Source: Isoetes taiwanensis (Eukaryota; Streptophyta; Lycopodiopsida; Isoetales; Isoetaceae). Taken from it: a stretch of 64,000 nucleotides of DNA. The DNA is taken from NCBI GenBank assembly GCA_021234155.1, contig JAJEKV010000038.1, positions 11,057,190-11,121,189 of the forward strand, written 5' to 3'. This document shows positions 32,858 through 46,193 of the stretch, one piece after another. The notes under the pieces were generated by a model. It was not told the DNA's origin and ran no database searches. It saw only the letters and a list, made by a program, of their open reading frames with translations. A program made the position numbers and the translations under genes. Position 1 is the first letter of the stretch; every line of letters begins with the position of its first letter.

Positions 32858-34864
32858 ATAGATCATCAACTTTAATTATACGTGATCACGTGGACATGCT
32901 GCTTTGGAACATAAAACCCGACATGCTGCAAGAACAACCGGACATGCTGCAAGAACAAAAACCATATGCATTGAACATAAGTTACGACCCACTTGAACTT
33001 GTGGATCCATTACCAAAAGCTCACATACAATGATTGGCAAAGTTCAAAAGGAAGGCAAGTATATAGGCATCATCAGATTTCATAGATCAAAGCTCCGTCC
33101 ATTCAAGGCAGCTATCAAAGTTTTGCTGCAAGAACTATCTGGATATAGCATAGACGTTTTCTCTATTTTGCACCATTTCTGCTACCAATCTGAAAAATAT
33201 ACACCTAAGACCATTTGTAGATCTTTCTCCAACCTTTCCAACGCATATTCTCGCACCGAAAATGGAGCTTATTTATGGGAGTTATGCCCATTTTTCTGAT
33301 GAGGTATAAAATAAATTTAAACTATCCTAAATTGTGAGCAACGAGCAAAAGAAAGGGATAAGCTGACAGGGATAACAAATAGACATAAGCTCTTGCACAC
33401 AAGTAGAACTGCCATCAAACTGTAGTTCCCACCTCATCATCAATGAATGCTACCCGGCAGTGATTAACCAGAGATCTGGTTTTTCAAAACCCTCTTAGAT
33501 ATTTCAAAAGCCTGGCTAGGTTAAATAAAGTTAACAAAGTGGCGTCCAGCTGATATATGGCAAATGTTCCATCATCCATATTCACGCATTTAATCCACAA
33601 AATGAACAAACTAGAATGCAGCCTAACCGCTTTAAAAAAAGCCAGAATAGCAAAGTAGAACTAGTCTCTAGTTTCTGCCACCATAGACGCTTTGAATTTT
33701 TTTCCCACGACCTGCCAAGACTTGCCACGACCTGCAAAAGCAACAAAAAACAATGCAACGGTGTGAGGGAAAGAAGAGCAAAAATATCTGATAAAATATC
33801 CCGACAATTTCTGCTGAATAAAATTGTCCAACACTTTTGAAGGGAAGACTGCCATGAAAGGTCTACCTCACTGTTCGTTTTGGAACTCGGAGATGCTTGA
33901 AAGAAGAAGGGTCGAGCTGCGCCATAGCCACGCCTGCGAAGGAATGGGGCTGGATGACCGAGAGTTTACCGGCAGCAGCCAGTTTGGAGCAGTCACCAGC
34001 ATATGCTAGGCATATGCCAGCATATACCTGGATATGCCCACATACCCACAAACAAGGGTTTGCCCCCCTAGGGGCAACCCAAAAATGGAAATCCTTCCAA
34101 ATTTCACCGAAATTCAGAAGGGTTTCCTCATTCAAGCACGAAAGCGTTTCCACAAAAATAAAAATTTTTTGGGTTCCAAAATATCCACAGGTAATTAATG
34201 CTTCGAATTAAATTTCTACGGCTTTATTGAAGAGCTTTTTCCAGAAAAGGAATTTCTTTTTTTCCTTAGCTCTTCCTCCGGCGGGACGATTGAGGAAGGC
34301 TGCAGTCGATCCAGGAAGCATTTTAAAATTGATTGAAAGTTCTGGCAGGAGTTGCATCCTGTAAAAATCTGTTTTGATGCATCCTCAAATCGGCAGCAGG
34401 ACTCTGTGACATGCAAATAATCAGAACATTTATCTAAAAAGGCAAAATCTGCAAAAATCGAAGTTTGTTGGAAGCGTTTTATAGGAGCAATTAGGAATCA
34501 GGTACAGAGAAGGATTTCCGCAGTTTCGCTTCAATTTTTTTGTTGCTTTTTAACTGATTGAAAACGCCCAATACTGGCAGGAATTGCATTAGACAAAACC
34601 AAGACATTTCAGTTCGAACATAGGTAGATTTTGTTCAGTTTACATAGGTTTAATATCTGCATTGTTTAGGACAACATAATGAACGCATATTTTTGGCGTA
34701 GGCTCAAGCGGATAAAGGGAAGCGAAGCATCTGTTCTTCACGTTGCAGAGAATTCCTTGTTTTGATCGTTCGCATCCTTGCCTAGCTATGGGGAGAGTCG
34801 CTCTTCAGAGGTATGGCAAAATCTAATTACTTGTACAGGTTGGATCTTATGTATATATCATACC
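32858..34864. other. Unassigned DNA between transportin and MLO fragments
   Basis: Coding-like but unrecognised minus-strand stretches occur near 34416-34216 and 34153-33863. A 25-bp GC-rich inverted repeat lies near 34055-34079 (GGGTTTGCCCC...GGGGCAACCC). A two-copy 21-bp duplication (GACATGCTGCAAGAACAA) lies near 32919-32958. Confidence 0.4.
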
Positions 34865-35462
34865 CTAAACTGGAACGTCAAACCTGACACCTGGGGAGTC
34901 AACTGATCTGGGACTGGGATTTCTAGTCGGACTTAGATCTATTCTTAAATTTGTATCTGTCCCTTTTTGTATAGTGTTTAAATCTGCAGCTTCAACTCCA
35001 GCATCAGCACCAGCTCTTCCATCTTCTTTTGTCAGAAGCTCCTGCAAAGGAATATGTTGAGCTCTGTATATTTTGTTAGGGCCAACATATTCATCTGTTT
35101 CTGTTGCAATAGTTGGAGGTGAAACATGGCCCTGCTTGTAGCCTTCATCACAGTTTGCCTGTTCTTGCATTTCAATTATTATGGGATTTTCGCTCCCATA
35201 GTGAGTATAACTACTATTACTACTTGTACTATCCTCTGACCCTCCATGCATATTTCCATTGCGATGATGACGTTTTGCAGCCTCGTGCCACATAAGAATT
35301 TTGTAAACTATAGTCTCCTGGAATATGGCAGCCTTGTACCCGGATCCCATCTGCAGCAAGCAATTGAACATTATGTTCAAGCAAAATACAGTCTATACTA
35401 TGTGGCATTACCTGGGTGACAAATGCATAAAGTGGCAATGTACTATAACTGCAAAACACCTG
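34865..35462 (-). pseudogene. MLO-family protein, last two exons
   Basis: The minus strand encodes FCSYSTLPLYAFVTQ (35459-35411), the last transmembrane segment of MLO proteins. A 58-bp intron (GTAATG...TGCAG) follows, and then MGSGYKAAIFQETIVYKILMW and HEAAKRHHRN, the MLO calmodulin-binding start of the cytosolic tail (35352 onward). The tail continues to the natural stop at 34865, with Ser/Thr-rich sequence ending RSVDSPGVRFDVPV. MLO proteins are seven-helix plasma-membrane calcium-channel-like proteins. The other exons are not seen between 35463 and 40690, so this is a 3'-terminal fragment. Its reading frame is still intact, which implies recent copying or capture. A distant unseen 5' part is less likely. 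Confidence 0.8.
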
Positions 35463-38400
35463 GACAACAAATCTGCAAGCATAGGTGACAATTCAAGATT
35501 TACATGCTTGGATGAGAAAAACAGAATCTACAACATTTTGAAGCTTACACACTCAGGCATAAAACCTTAATCTGAGTTAGAAGAAGGTTAGATTCATACC
35601 CAGAGAGCACGCAGTTACCCAGAAAGGTTAGATTCCTTATTGCTCTTCAGAATGTAGCAGGAAAACTACCTAGTTTTCTAAGTTGGACGTGGATGTGCTG
35701 CTAGTACATTCTGCACTTGGGCTGAACTCAAGCATCTACAACTTGAAAAAATTGGTACATTCATTTGGATTTTTTCAGATATGCTATGATTGTGAACTTG
35801 GAGATGTTCCTTCAAATTGTCAGAGAAATTGTGGCTTACACATATAGAACATTTATTCAAAGCAAGTAATGGTGAGTATCAGAGGATGGCATTTGCTTAT
35901 TAGGATACATAAAATGATATATCTAAGATTTTTGCTTCTTGCAGAAAGTTGTTGATAACACAAACCTTTATTATTACGTCACACTCCGCTCATTATTCTT
36001 GTGTATTCCACCAGCAATTATGGTAAAAACTTGGCACTTATTGTACTGAATGCTTAAATTTCTGGCTGTATTATGAACTGGTGCTTACCTTTGTCAATGG
36101 TATAGATCCGAAGTCCAGCTCTAATGCAACATGGTCTTCCCAAGGTTACAGCAAATGTTGCATAAATATCAAAATTATAATCTTCTTTTTTAAAATGGCA
36201 AGCTTTGGTATTTGTGCCAGGAACGCCGCAGTGTAGACGCATGCGGCTTTCCCTTTCTCTTGCGGGTCGCAATTTTTGCCATCTGTGTGCAGTGGATTTG
36301 AAATTCTTCTGGTTAAGACTATCTCATTCTGTCGCGCTCCTCTCTCCAATGGCGTTATTCTGGGTCTTGCTTTGAGGTTTGGGCACTGCCTTCTTTCTTG
36401 CTTCGTTCTCACCTTGCATCGGATTCAAATATTGAAGGCGACCCTTCAGCAACACTGCAGTTCTATTGCATTTGAAGCTATGACCAGCTTCGAGAAGGTG
36501 GCCTCCTTTCTTAGTAGAACAGGGTACGCTTCCTTTTAGAAGGGGACGGGAAGGTATTTATAGTTCGATGGCTTTATTTGGTGCGTTTTCTATTGAAGCT
36601 TCCAACTTCTATCAACCAGATACAGCTATCCAGAGTTCTAGCTGTGCTTCTCCTCCTTCGCAGCGGCAGAGAACCCTTCTCAAGTAGCTTCCCCTGCTGT
36701 AAGTGAAGGCAGGAATGCAACAACGATGGAACAGACTCAATAGAGGTCAAATCATGTCCTTGCACAGATACTTGCAGAGTAATTGGTGTTGGAAGCCAAC
36801 CGCTTCCAGATATGTTGGAGCCCGAGAGCCCGAGCCCCCCGAAATATGGCAGCCCCAGAACCCAAGCTCTAGGTTTTTTATGAAGGTAAATTATTTTCTA
36901 TTTCTTCCTGCATTCTACGTATCCATCTGGGTTCTGAGATTGGGATAAGATTCGAAATAATTTTATGTGCATTCCTGATAAGCTTCTCAAATGGCATCTT
37001 CCTGTTCCTTACTATCCAGATTTGGGAGACCTTATTTTCAATCCTTTCTTCATGCAAAACTTTAAGCATTGCTACATGGAAGACGTTCCTTATTCAGCCT
37101 AGAGAAGCACAAAAAATTACAGGTACATGCATCTTTGCCTTTCAATGTTCTATTATTTCATTTGAGTTTTCACGCTCCTTTGCTATTTCAGCTTTGTGAA
37201 AGTGGAATTCTTACAACAAGTTTTGGATTTATGCAAAGCCCATTGGAGATCAATTGGTCACAGGTTTGAAGAGCGGTTTATTTTTCCTCCGAGCATCTTG
37301 ATAAGCAGGTTTTCTCTCAGTTTTTTCACTCAACATTCTTTCTCAAATTGTTGAGGCCGAATTTAGGAGGACAACATTCACTTCTTTGCATCCTTCATGT
37401 TTTATGTTGCAGATGACAGAACCTGTGGCACTATGAAATAACTATATGGACTTTGCGGGAAAGGAGCTCCCCCAAATGCCTCCATCGATTCTTAGGTTCC
37501 GGTGTGTCCTCTGTTCTTCAGGATTCGACAGTGGAGCTTCAGGAGGAGGAGTGTGAGATTATCTTCAACCGCTCTTTTGTTTCTTTATTTTCCTTTTTTC
37601 GTCCCCTTCTCTGATGCTTATCTCTTCTTAATCCAGGAGGATGGAGAAGATATAATAAGACTGGGCTGTGAAGAATATATGTTCATAGGCTGTGAAGAAT
37701 ATCAAAACATGTTCACGACTTTTTCAAGACTCTAAGCTTATTTCTCCAATGATCTTTCCTTGGTTGCATCCATATTCCAAGAATAAGGTAAGAAACACAG
37801 TGAACGAAATTTCTAGAGGAATGCATACTTGCTTGCAGGAACTTAAAGAATTGCCATTGATTGGCCGTTATTCGCTTGCTTTTGCAGGTTACATGCAGGT
37901 GATTTACACTCGCTTACTGCTGTCTCTGCCATTCCATATAAGATCCTTAGGTAGCACATATGAAAATTAGTCCAGGTAATTTGTATCTTTTAGTATCTTT
38001 AATTTCAGTTATAAAGCTTGGTTTATTCATTTTTTTGTGTATTAACATTTCAAAATTTCACGAGTTTATGGATTGATACTGGAGCATGGCTTAGTGAGAA
38101 ACCTCAAATAACCATATCCTTAGACTATTCATGTCTGGTCTTTCCTGTTATAGCCTTTTTTGCTATTTATTGTCAATCCTAATTGCAGATGCATGTCATT
38201 TGGCCTAGCAATATTGAAGAACCAGATTTGCAGATCAAGATAGAATTATCAATGATCTATGGTACTATCTAGAGTCCACACAACTATCTAGAGTTCACAC
38301 AGTTATATGATCTATAGATTTTATTGTACAGGAAGTGGAAATCAGATAACAAAAAAAGTACTTGGTGGATAGAATCATAAGCTCATATATACCTCCTAAG

Positions 38401-39640
38401 GGGAGTCTGGCTTGGGATGCTAGAACTTAGGATTTAGTCTCGAAAATAGATTCCTGCCCAAAAAAACAAAACATGGATGCAGAATATTAAATGGGTGAGG
38501 ACAAGATTGTGCTAGAAAGGTAGGAGCAAAAGACATCGAAAAGGATCTATTTGTTGTTATGGCAATCATCTATCGCATTGGTAGTGCACTTTTCCAGTGC
38601 TTCTACTTTGGACATTATCCAAATCTAACTTTTTGTGCTTTGTTGGCCATTACTGATCTGTATTGCTTCAGGAATTGTACCATCGCATATGTTCGTCTTT
38701 GGTACTACTTATAAAACTTGTTCTATCCATACCTCCTCTATTATTTGTTAATTTGAAGTATAGAATTGAAATGGTAGATTCAAACTGCATGTAAAATGCA
38801 TAAGCTGTACATCTTCCATTTTCCATTTCTAATGGTTTTGAATTTCATGTCTCAAGTTTTTATTCAACTGCAATGGATGATAGAACATCTATGAGACTTA
38901 AAATGCACATTCAAATTCTATACGATGGCATTTCTACAAATATATGCATATTACACGTGTTTGTTCCTCCTTTTTTACTCCACATCTCTATCTCGATGAA
39001 ACCATTTTGAATAATTTTGTGTTTTGCTACATCATCATATATGTAAAATGCAGAGCTAGATAGATCCGTATTCCATCTATACATACGAACATTTATTTAA
39101 CAATGATGATGAATGCACCTTGGTATGAACTCCTATTCTTATATGTCAAAATAGCACTTGAATTGTTCATATAGTAAAATAAACATGACGGTTTTACTAA
39201 TTATGCCATTAATCCTACACTTTTACTATACTATCGTCGTTAGACAGAACTGGAGTGTCTTAAAACACTTCCAGACATATGTTTATGTTTGATGTTATAG
39301 TTAATTGTCTGTAATGTCATGACATTCTTATAAACACCCAAACAACTAATTAGCTCTAATGTCACAATGGTCCCTTTCTTTTAATGCGAAAACTAAAAAA
39401 GAAAAAAAAGTATATAAGAGTGCTAAGGGTGGTAAAGATGAGCCCAAACCTCATCCTTGACAACATCATGATGTAATGTAAACGTCAAATATTGTTTATA
39501 CAAATGAGATTTAATCTTCTGATAAAGTTTTCTATCATCTGTGCTTTTATACCATCCAAGATTTACCTGATAAAGTTTTCTAACATCTGTGCTTTTATAC
39601 CATCCAAGATTTAATCTTTTGATAAAGATTTACCAGACAT
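35463..39640. other. Long region without a recognised gene
   Basis: A possible minus-strand exon near 36210-36097 (DYNFDIYATFAVTLGRPCC) ends in a consensus donor (AAAG|GTAAGC), but I do not recognise the family. Short frames elsewhere have no conserved domain. A three-copy repeat of about 48 bp (TGATAAAGTTTTCTA-CATCTG and on) covers 39519-39660. Confidence 0.4.
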
Positions 39641-39820
39641 TTGTGCTTCCATACCATCCATCACATATCATAGCAAAGACATATGCAGAGAGGTTGAAGC
39701 TTATACTAGAAGATTCTATTAATCAGGCATTGATTGGCTTTCTACTGGGGCGTCATATTCTTGACAATGTCGGAACTGCTTACGAGGGCATGTATTGGGC
39801 AAGTCGTATTGGATCACAAT
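39641..39820 (+). pseudogene. LINE reverse-transcriptase fragment
   Basis: The + strand encodes HIIAKTYAERLKLILEDSI, then NQALIGFLLGRHILDNVGTA and EGMYWA. This is the plant L1 RT block K-I-I-A-K-x-L-A-x-R-L-K ... N-Q-x-x-F-x-x-G-R-x-I-L-D-N. Upstream and downstream RT blocks are absent. It is unrelated in sequence to the corresponding lost part of the 13-19 kb LINE, so it came from another insertion. Confidence 0.85.
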
Positions 39821-40693
39821 GTTCTTATAAACACCTAAAGAACTAATTGTCTCTAATGCCAGAATGTTCTTATAAACACCTACCTACTCTATCTTATGTC
39901 AATTGTCATAATGTTATTTATGTGCGATAAGGCCGGTTACATGATGTATTATACCTATAATAGTCAACTGAGCAACGTACTTATTCATGCAATAGACTGC
40001 TACGGCGATGGGAATTCACCTTAGATACGTGTTTGGCTTGCATACAACCTTTTTTTTTTAATGGGATGTTGTTGCCCTACCCTGACCATCATTTTATCCC
40101 GGGCAAAAATTGGGTAATTGTAGTACAAATTGGGTGTTGTAGACATGCACTTTTCGAGCTCTATAAGTATTGAGAACTTTTAAACCACTAGGAGCATCTT
40201 CCCTATTTTGATCTATTGGAGAGGTGTATGACTACAAGCACAAGAATTGCTACACTTTTTTCACTACTTGAAATGCGATGCGTTCACATAGGTAAGCAAT
40301 TGAATGCATAAACGGTCTCTAAATGAAGGTAGCAACAAGAATAAACATGAGTGATTGGAGACTCAAACATCCCACATTCCACACATTCAATCCTATGACA
40401 TCCATAATCTTGAACAACCTCTAAATCATCTACCTTCATCACGCAAACTACACCTAGACATCTACATCTGTAACATAAGGTTGTTCTTGCAAGACAAAGG
40501 ATGGTTTTATGGTGACTCTGACATCGTTTATTAGGAATAGCAAAGCCTCTCACATGCTTAAGATTCAGTTGAGTTGTCGTGCAACGGGTCTTAGGCAGGA
40601 ACAATTAACCAAAGAGTTCAAATGTTGCATTGAGAATAAAAAGAGAAATTCTGCAAGGCAAGCAAAAGGGATATGTTTCTAATATACTTTAAA

Positions 40694-43600
40694 CTAGTAA
40701 CGGGTGCCCGGCGTTGCCGGGCATAACTACATTCTATAATACCTTGCTAAGCTTGGAAGGTGACTAAGAGAGAAGTGCAAGAAAGCTGACGTTGAATTGA
40801 TTTGACAATAGTGGCATTAAAAGCAAATGTTGAAAATTTTAAAAGTTGTATGGAATATATATTGTACTTATAATGGTGGTATTGCTTGCTAGGCTTGAAT
40901 GTCTATTGTAACTGACTAAAGGTATTATTTGATTTTATACAACAATTGTTCAACTGTTGTTGCAAAAGAAAGCATTTTATACTTGCAAACATCAAGCACA
41001 TAACACATATGCAATGGCGTCACTTAATATGTTATATTTGGCTGTAGGACTAAGTCATGTGTTAAAATAGATGGTTTGCATGCATGGCAGTCCTAGCCTA
41101 TTTGTCAGGTCTTAGCAATGGTTGTCAGGTCTTAGCAATGGGTTGTGCATGTTGTTTGTCAGGTTTTGGCAATAGGTTATTATCTTAGAGCATGTAATAG
41201 TTTACAAATGGGGAAGATGGTACTTGTAGCTACATTTTATTTGCGTAGAATTTTCTCACATTTTGCATATATTATGATGATCAATTTTTTCAGTTCACAA
41301 ATGGGGAAGGTGGTACTTGTAGTAGATTTTATTTGCCTAGAATTTTCTCACATTTTGCATGTATTATGAAGATCTATTTCTTCTTTAATGAACTCTCCTA
41401 ATAGGAGCTGTGAAGCTAAGTCATGTGGATTACAACTTTTTATGCTCCTACATCAAATAGACCACATGCAAATGAGATACAAAGAGTCAAGTGCATTACA
41501 ACTTTTTATGCTCCTACATCAAGTAGACCACACACATATAAGTGAAGATTGATATAGAGTGGAGTTTAGTGATTTGTAGTGTTGTGGCAACTTTTTAAAG
41601 AATAACATAGCAATTACATCTCCGAATTCATGAAATATTGGAATTTTCTAAGACAGGTGTTGGTTGTGAAGAGAATTCAATAAAATAAGCAATTATCAAA
41701 GTCGAGCCTTCTAGTGGAAATCTATAAGGCTATCAAACGACAGGGAACATGGTCCTGACTTACAGAGATGGAGATTTTCGAGTAACCCCTTAAAATCCGT
41801 TTGGATAAATGTAATGCTTTAATAGATGAATAAATTAAAGATCTAAATGTATACCATCATTGAAGATCGAATTTACCATATAAACATGACATTGGTTACT
41901 ATTACTATTCATTACAGAGACATGCTTCACAGGATAAAATAGTTCCTTATAAATGATTGTGGATGCAGTTGAACGTTTGAATTGTAGTTCATTTAGATTC
42001 ACCTAGATGAGAGAGGTTCTGTAATTTTAATGTGGACACAATGAGTGCAATCAGATATGTGATAATTTCGTAAATGTCGAAAGACAGAGGTGCGAGCTGT
42101 GTAATAAGGCGTGGAGAGCAATATTGAGTCGAAGGTCAAAATTATAACAGCATAATACGTACATCTATAATAAATTTAAGGAGCTAGTCACTTAATATCA
42201 TTCTCACATATTGACACCATATACATTGCCATGGATTTAAGGGTCACAATGCGTCCAATCATTGCATTGTTATGTCGCCACAATGATTCCATAACATATT
42301 CCACTGTCAAATTATGATATTGAGCATATCCAACATGACATCCTTAAAGTTTGAGATGCAGACCCCCAGAACATCCTTTTTTTATGCAAACATGTTTGCT
42401 ACATTCAAAGACATACCCTTGGAAAGTGTTGGGATTATTGTGCCTGGTCTCCTAATAAAAAAGTTAAGAGATAGTCTAGCTGAATCATGCACATGTAATT
42501 CTGTTGTAGAATGCCCTGCAAATGGAAGATGTTGGGAAGCTTTCGAAAAACTGTATAAACTATTAATGTGCAAAACAATCCTTTTCAACCTCTACATTAT
42601 ATTACATGCTCCTCTCTGCACCTCAACAGCAGCAAGAGTTCAAATGACATGTGGTCATCATCTGCTTAAGTGACTATGCTACTTCAAATGAAGCTTTCAT
42701 GGGCCATAATATATCTTCCAACCATTCTAAGCAAAGCAGCAGTTGAAGAGGGCAACCTGACATCATTGTTCTATTCCCTCGGCAGAATCACCACCCATTA
42801 CTGCAGGGTATAGGTCCTGAAATAGGCCCTGAATAAGAGGGCCATAATGCTGGGAAAAAGGACGATGCTACAATATTTGAGGTAATCCATAGTGTAAAAC
42901 CCTTGTGAAGTAGAAACGTGTCTCTTGCAGATGTATTACATAGCCACATGAAAATCTAGATGGACTTATATGAAAGACTCCAGTGTCTCTTGCAAGTCTG
43001 TTGCAGGTCAAAAGTACATACTGGAAACGGTCTACAAAACAACTAAAAGCTGAGCATTTGGTCAGATTCTTGCAGCATAAATGAAATTAAACTGCATGCT
43101 CTCCTTTTAGTCATTTTCAACCATTATTGCACCTGCAATTTCTGGCCCTATTCTGAGGCAGGAGCCATCATATACAACATTCTGAATGCCCTAGTGTAAG
43201 CATAGTTTTGAGTATTTATTGATTTGGAGCCAAATACAAAGGAATGAATGATACAAATGGAGGGCTGGAAAGGACAAAATAATTATGGAATATCCAGCAG
43301 CCAAGAAACATGAAATCCTAAACCTAGGTACTGAAGCCATCATATACAACATTACACCTCAATGTAATAATAATTTTGGGATATCAATGGGAACTGAGGA
43401 AAATGGAAAGAAGAACGAAATATTTATGGAATATCCAGTAGCCAACAAACATGGAATCCTTTTCTACCATCCTAAAAGCACATACATACACTATTACCGG
43501 ATAAGTTGAAGAAAAAAGCTTAAGAATGGCATGAGAGATATGTATGTTAACCAAAACACTGATGTACAGTAGTGAAATGATGCAAGCATGTACCTGCACG

Positions 43601-45125
43601 GTCTGAAATCCATAGCTTGCAAGCATCTTCACTTCCGAATGAAGCAATCTCTGTATGCCTATAAGCAAAATCAAACAGTGCACAATAAAACATGTTTTGA
43701 TTCACATTCTTTCCATTTTCTGTGAATGCTTTCTGACTGCTGGAAGATTCATAACCTTCACCTTCTAACATTGGCAGATCCACCCATAAATGCTTACTGA
43801 TTGTTGTAAGGTTCTTAACCTTCACCTTCTAACTTTGACGGATCCAGCCATAGATCTGTTTAATAAATCAAAGTTGAATGCGATAGATTTATTGAATTTC
43901 CAAAAACCTGTAAAAATCTAAAATCTCACTGCCAAAAATCTAAAATCTCACTGCCAAAGTACTCGTGTTTAAAATGTAAAGAGGCATCTCTACACTGTGT
44001 AGTATGTTTAATAGTTTACAAAGTAAACAACAAACATGCCGTGCACAATGAAATCGACCATCTAATCAAACATGCTAATCATCGACAACAAAATTTGAAA
44101 GCAGCAAAGAAAACCTAGGAAAAGGACAAAGACGAAACTATCTTTTTTTGCTAAAAAATTGTTCTGGTAGCATAAGATACATGTACAAATTTAAGTGGAA
44201 ATTGGGCCAATCTTGGAGCACCCAGGACGTACATGCTGAAAAATCCTCAGGTGAATTGATTCCACGGAATCCATTTACAGAGGCAAGAATATTTCTCAGT
44301 TTTCGGCACAAAAAGAAGAGTAAAGCTATGTCTACTTTAAAGGATTACTATCGGATTTGTGCATACGGTAAAGAACAACAGAATACCTGGCAAATGGAAA
44401 ATGGCAAACCATATCAGTAATTCCAAGCTTCATGCATCCGGAATGGGTGCCTCAAACATGTTGTTCAAGCTGCATAATAGAAAACAATAGCATCAGCCTT
44501 AATCATGGAGATTTAAGGGAAAGAATAAGAGAAACAGAGGAACGGTTTTCAAGAAATGTATAGATTTATTCTTGTTAACTCCATCAGAAGTTATGCTCGT
44601 TAGAAACAACTGGAATTCCCGTCTTCAACAGCTCAAAGAAGGTCTGCTATAAACTTAAAAAACAAAGGGCCACGGTCTTACCTAAAGGATTCTAAAGCAG
44701 ATAGTCTTTAGGTCGGCTGACAAACTGGAGTTTTAAGAATGCCTGGCCATTACAAAACCTCTGTATGAGCCTCGAACAGAGCGTTAAGAAGCTCCAAATA
44801 ATGCGGGCATAATAATGCCAAAGCCAAAGCCAAAGCCAAACGTTCCGGCACCTAAAGGATAAAATTCAAGATAGATAGATGATCCACGCGTATCTCATGC
44901 AGATTACATCCTGCATCATCCTAATTCGCGGAAGCTATGCCTCCATATCCAGAAAAGCCCTAATCCGGCCACAAATGAAATTGTAATAAACAAAAAAAAT
45001 TGCAATTTTTGGAAATCGGATTTTTTTTCAGGCGGGGAAAATTCCCAAAACCTTAGGAAAATGAGCCAAGCAAAAAACCAAAAAAGTTTTTCTCCAGGAC
45101 GGAAAATCCAAATTTAAACAATAGA
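40694..45125 (-). mobile_element. Helitron, minus strand; 5' end uncertain
   Basis: The 3' terminus is clear. On the minus strand a hairpin GCCCGGC-AAC-GCCGGGC (40706-40722) is followed by ACCCGTTA and CTAG (40697-40694), with host A at 40693. The 5' end is not certain. TCTATTGTTTAAATTTGG at 45125 (followed on the + strand by T) fits the TC start. Alternatively the element runs to 49812, where TCTATATTATG, closer to the other Helitron starts, abuts the next element; it would then contain the 45.6-48.3 kb insertions. An exon-like minus-strand piece lies inside (43825-43590). Confidence 0.65.
43590..43825 (-). pseudogene. Unrecognised captured-exon-like fragment
   Basis: The minus-strand translation includes WVDLPMLEGEGYESSSSQKA, then MFYCALFDFAYRHTEIASFG and SEDACKLWISD, ending at a consensus donor (GCAG|GTACAT near 43592). 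The uninterrupted frame and splice site suggest a real exon of a cellular gene now inside Helitron sequence. I cannot name the family; the H-E-I-A-SFGSED-x-x-KLW stretch recalls a WD40 blade, but one blade is weak evidence. Confidence 0.4.
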
Positions 45126-45596
45126 TACTGTCGTGCTTAGTGACAATCCATTATATTTACTTACTCTGTTCCATCGAGCACCCATCATTGTTTAGCATTC
45201 TATTCAATCCACATATGTATAACCTTCTATTGCACCTGTCAAATTTCAGACCCTAAATCTATTCCACATGTCTACGAATCACGTCTGGCATTGTCGGGCA
45301 CACATTGCATGAAATGTTAGAAATTTAATGCAAAAAAAACATGACACGAAAAGAGTACGTCCACAAAAGCCTAAATTATGACAACCCCCGAACCAATAGG
45401 CCAAACTATATGCACTCCCTTGCATCCGCCCATTATGTTCCACACTCTGCTTTTTGTTATTCCTACCATAGTTGAGGCCAAAACCCCAAACCTTCACACT
45501 TAATCAAGTACATCTACAAAAATGATTATATTTATGCCTTTTTATTCCACCTACAAACAATATTAGTCACCCATTTTCACACATCCACGAACTAAT
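45126..45596 (+). mobile_element. Degenerate plus-strand Helitron 3'-end region
   Basis: At about 45290-45307 a damaged hairpin (GTCTGGC-ATT-GTCGGGC) followed by ACACATTGC resembles the intact plus-strand Helitron end 300 bp further on, including the preceding CCACATGTCTACGAA against CACATCCACGAA. It looks like a decayed earlier terminus. Confidence 0.4.
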
Positions 45597-45625
45597 GCCC
45601 GGCATCGCCGGGCACACGTTTCTAG
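45597..45625 (+). mobile_element. Helitron 3' terminus, plus strand
   Basis: A perfect hairpin GCCCGGC-ATC-GCCGGGC (45597-45613) is followed by ACACGTTT and CTAG, then T at 45626. That is the Helitron 3' pattern in the opposite orientation to the other elements here. Its 5' TC end was not located. Confidence 0.6.
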
Positions 45626-45816
45626 TCTTGTTTTACAAAGCTAACACTGTCCTAACACTTCAAATATTAGATTCTTCTTTTCATTACCATTTTGTAATGG
45701 TTGTTTGCTTGTTGCTTAATGTAGTAACCACTTTTCTTTTGCATTTGAGGATACACAACATGGCTTCCTATGAAGTTTTTGTTTAGGATGGAACCTTTGA
45801 CTATCAATTAGTTTTG

Positions 45817-45872
45817 TCATCACATTAATATTGTATTGTAGCTTTCATCACATTAATATTGTATTGTAGCTT
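45817..45872. repeat. Perfect 28-bp tandem duplication
   Basis: TCATCACATTAATATTGTAT plus eight bases is repeated once, identical, without a spacer. The rest of 45626-46190 holds no recognised gene. Confidence 0.9.
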
Positions 45873-46193
45873 AAAGATCACATGTATTAAACTGCAGCTT
45901 CTACAATTCCACCTAAAATAGTTCAAGTGTAGTATCGTATTATAAGATTTAAGGTTTTGAAATAAAATTGCTCTTATCCATATGCAAGCTTAGTCTTAGA
46001 AATAAAACTGCTCTAGATATATGCAAGCTTAGTTTCAAGGGCAAGAACAAGTTAGTTATATCTCTGCATTATTATTTAATACAAAACCAATATGGAGGTG
46101 TGCACACTAGGGGGTTGCTTTATGGCTAATGATTGAGATGACTGCAAGATGTATAGGAGGTAGGAGAGGGTGGGAGATGTGTGTCGTGGATAT

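Noticed and set aside
31490-35462. Working transportin or MLO gene
   Set aside because: Essential exons are missing on both sides and between blocks; the pieces come from the middle and the end of two different genes.
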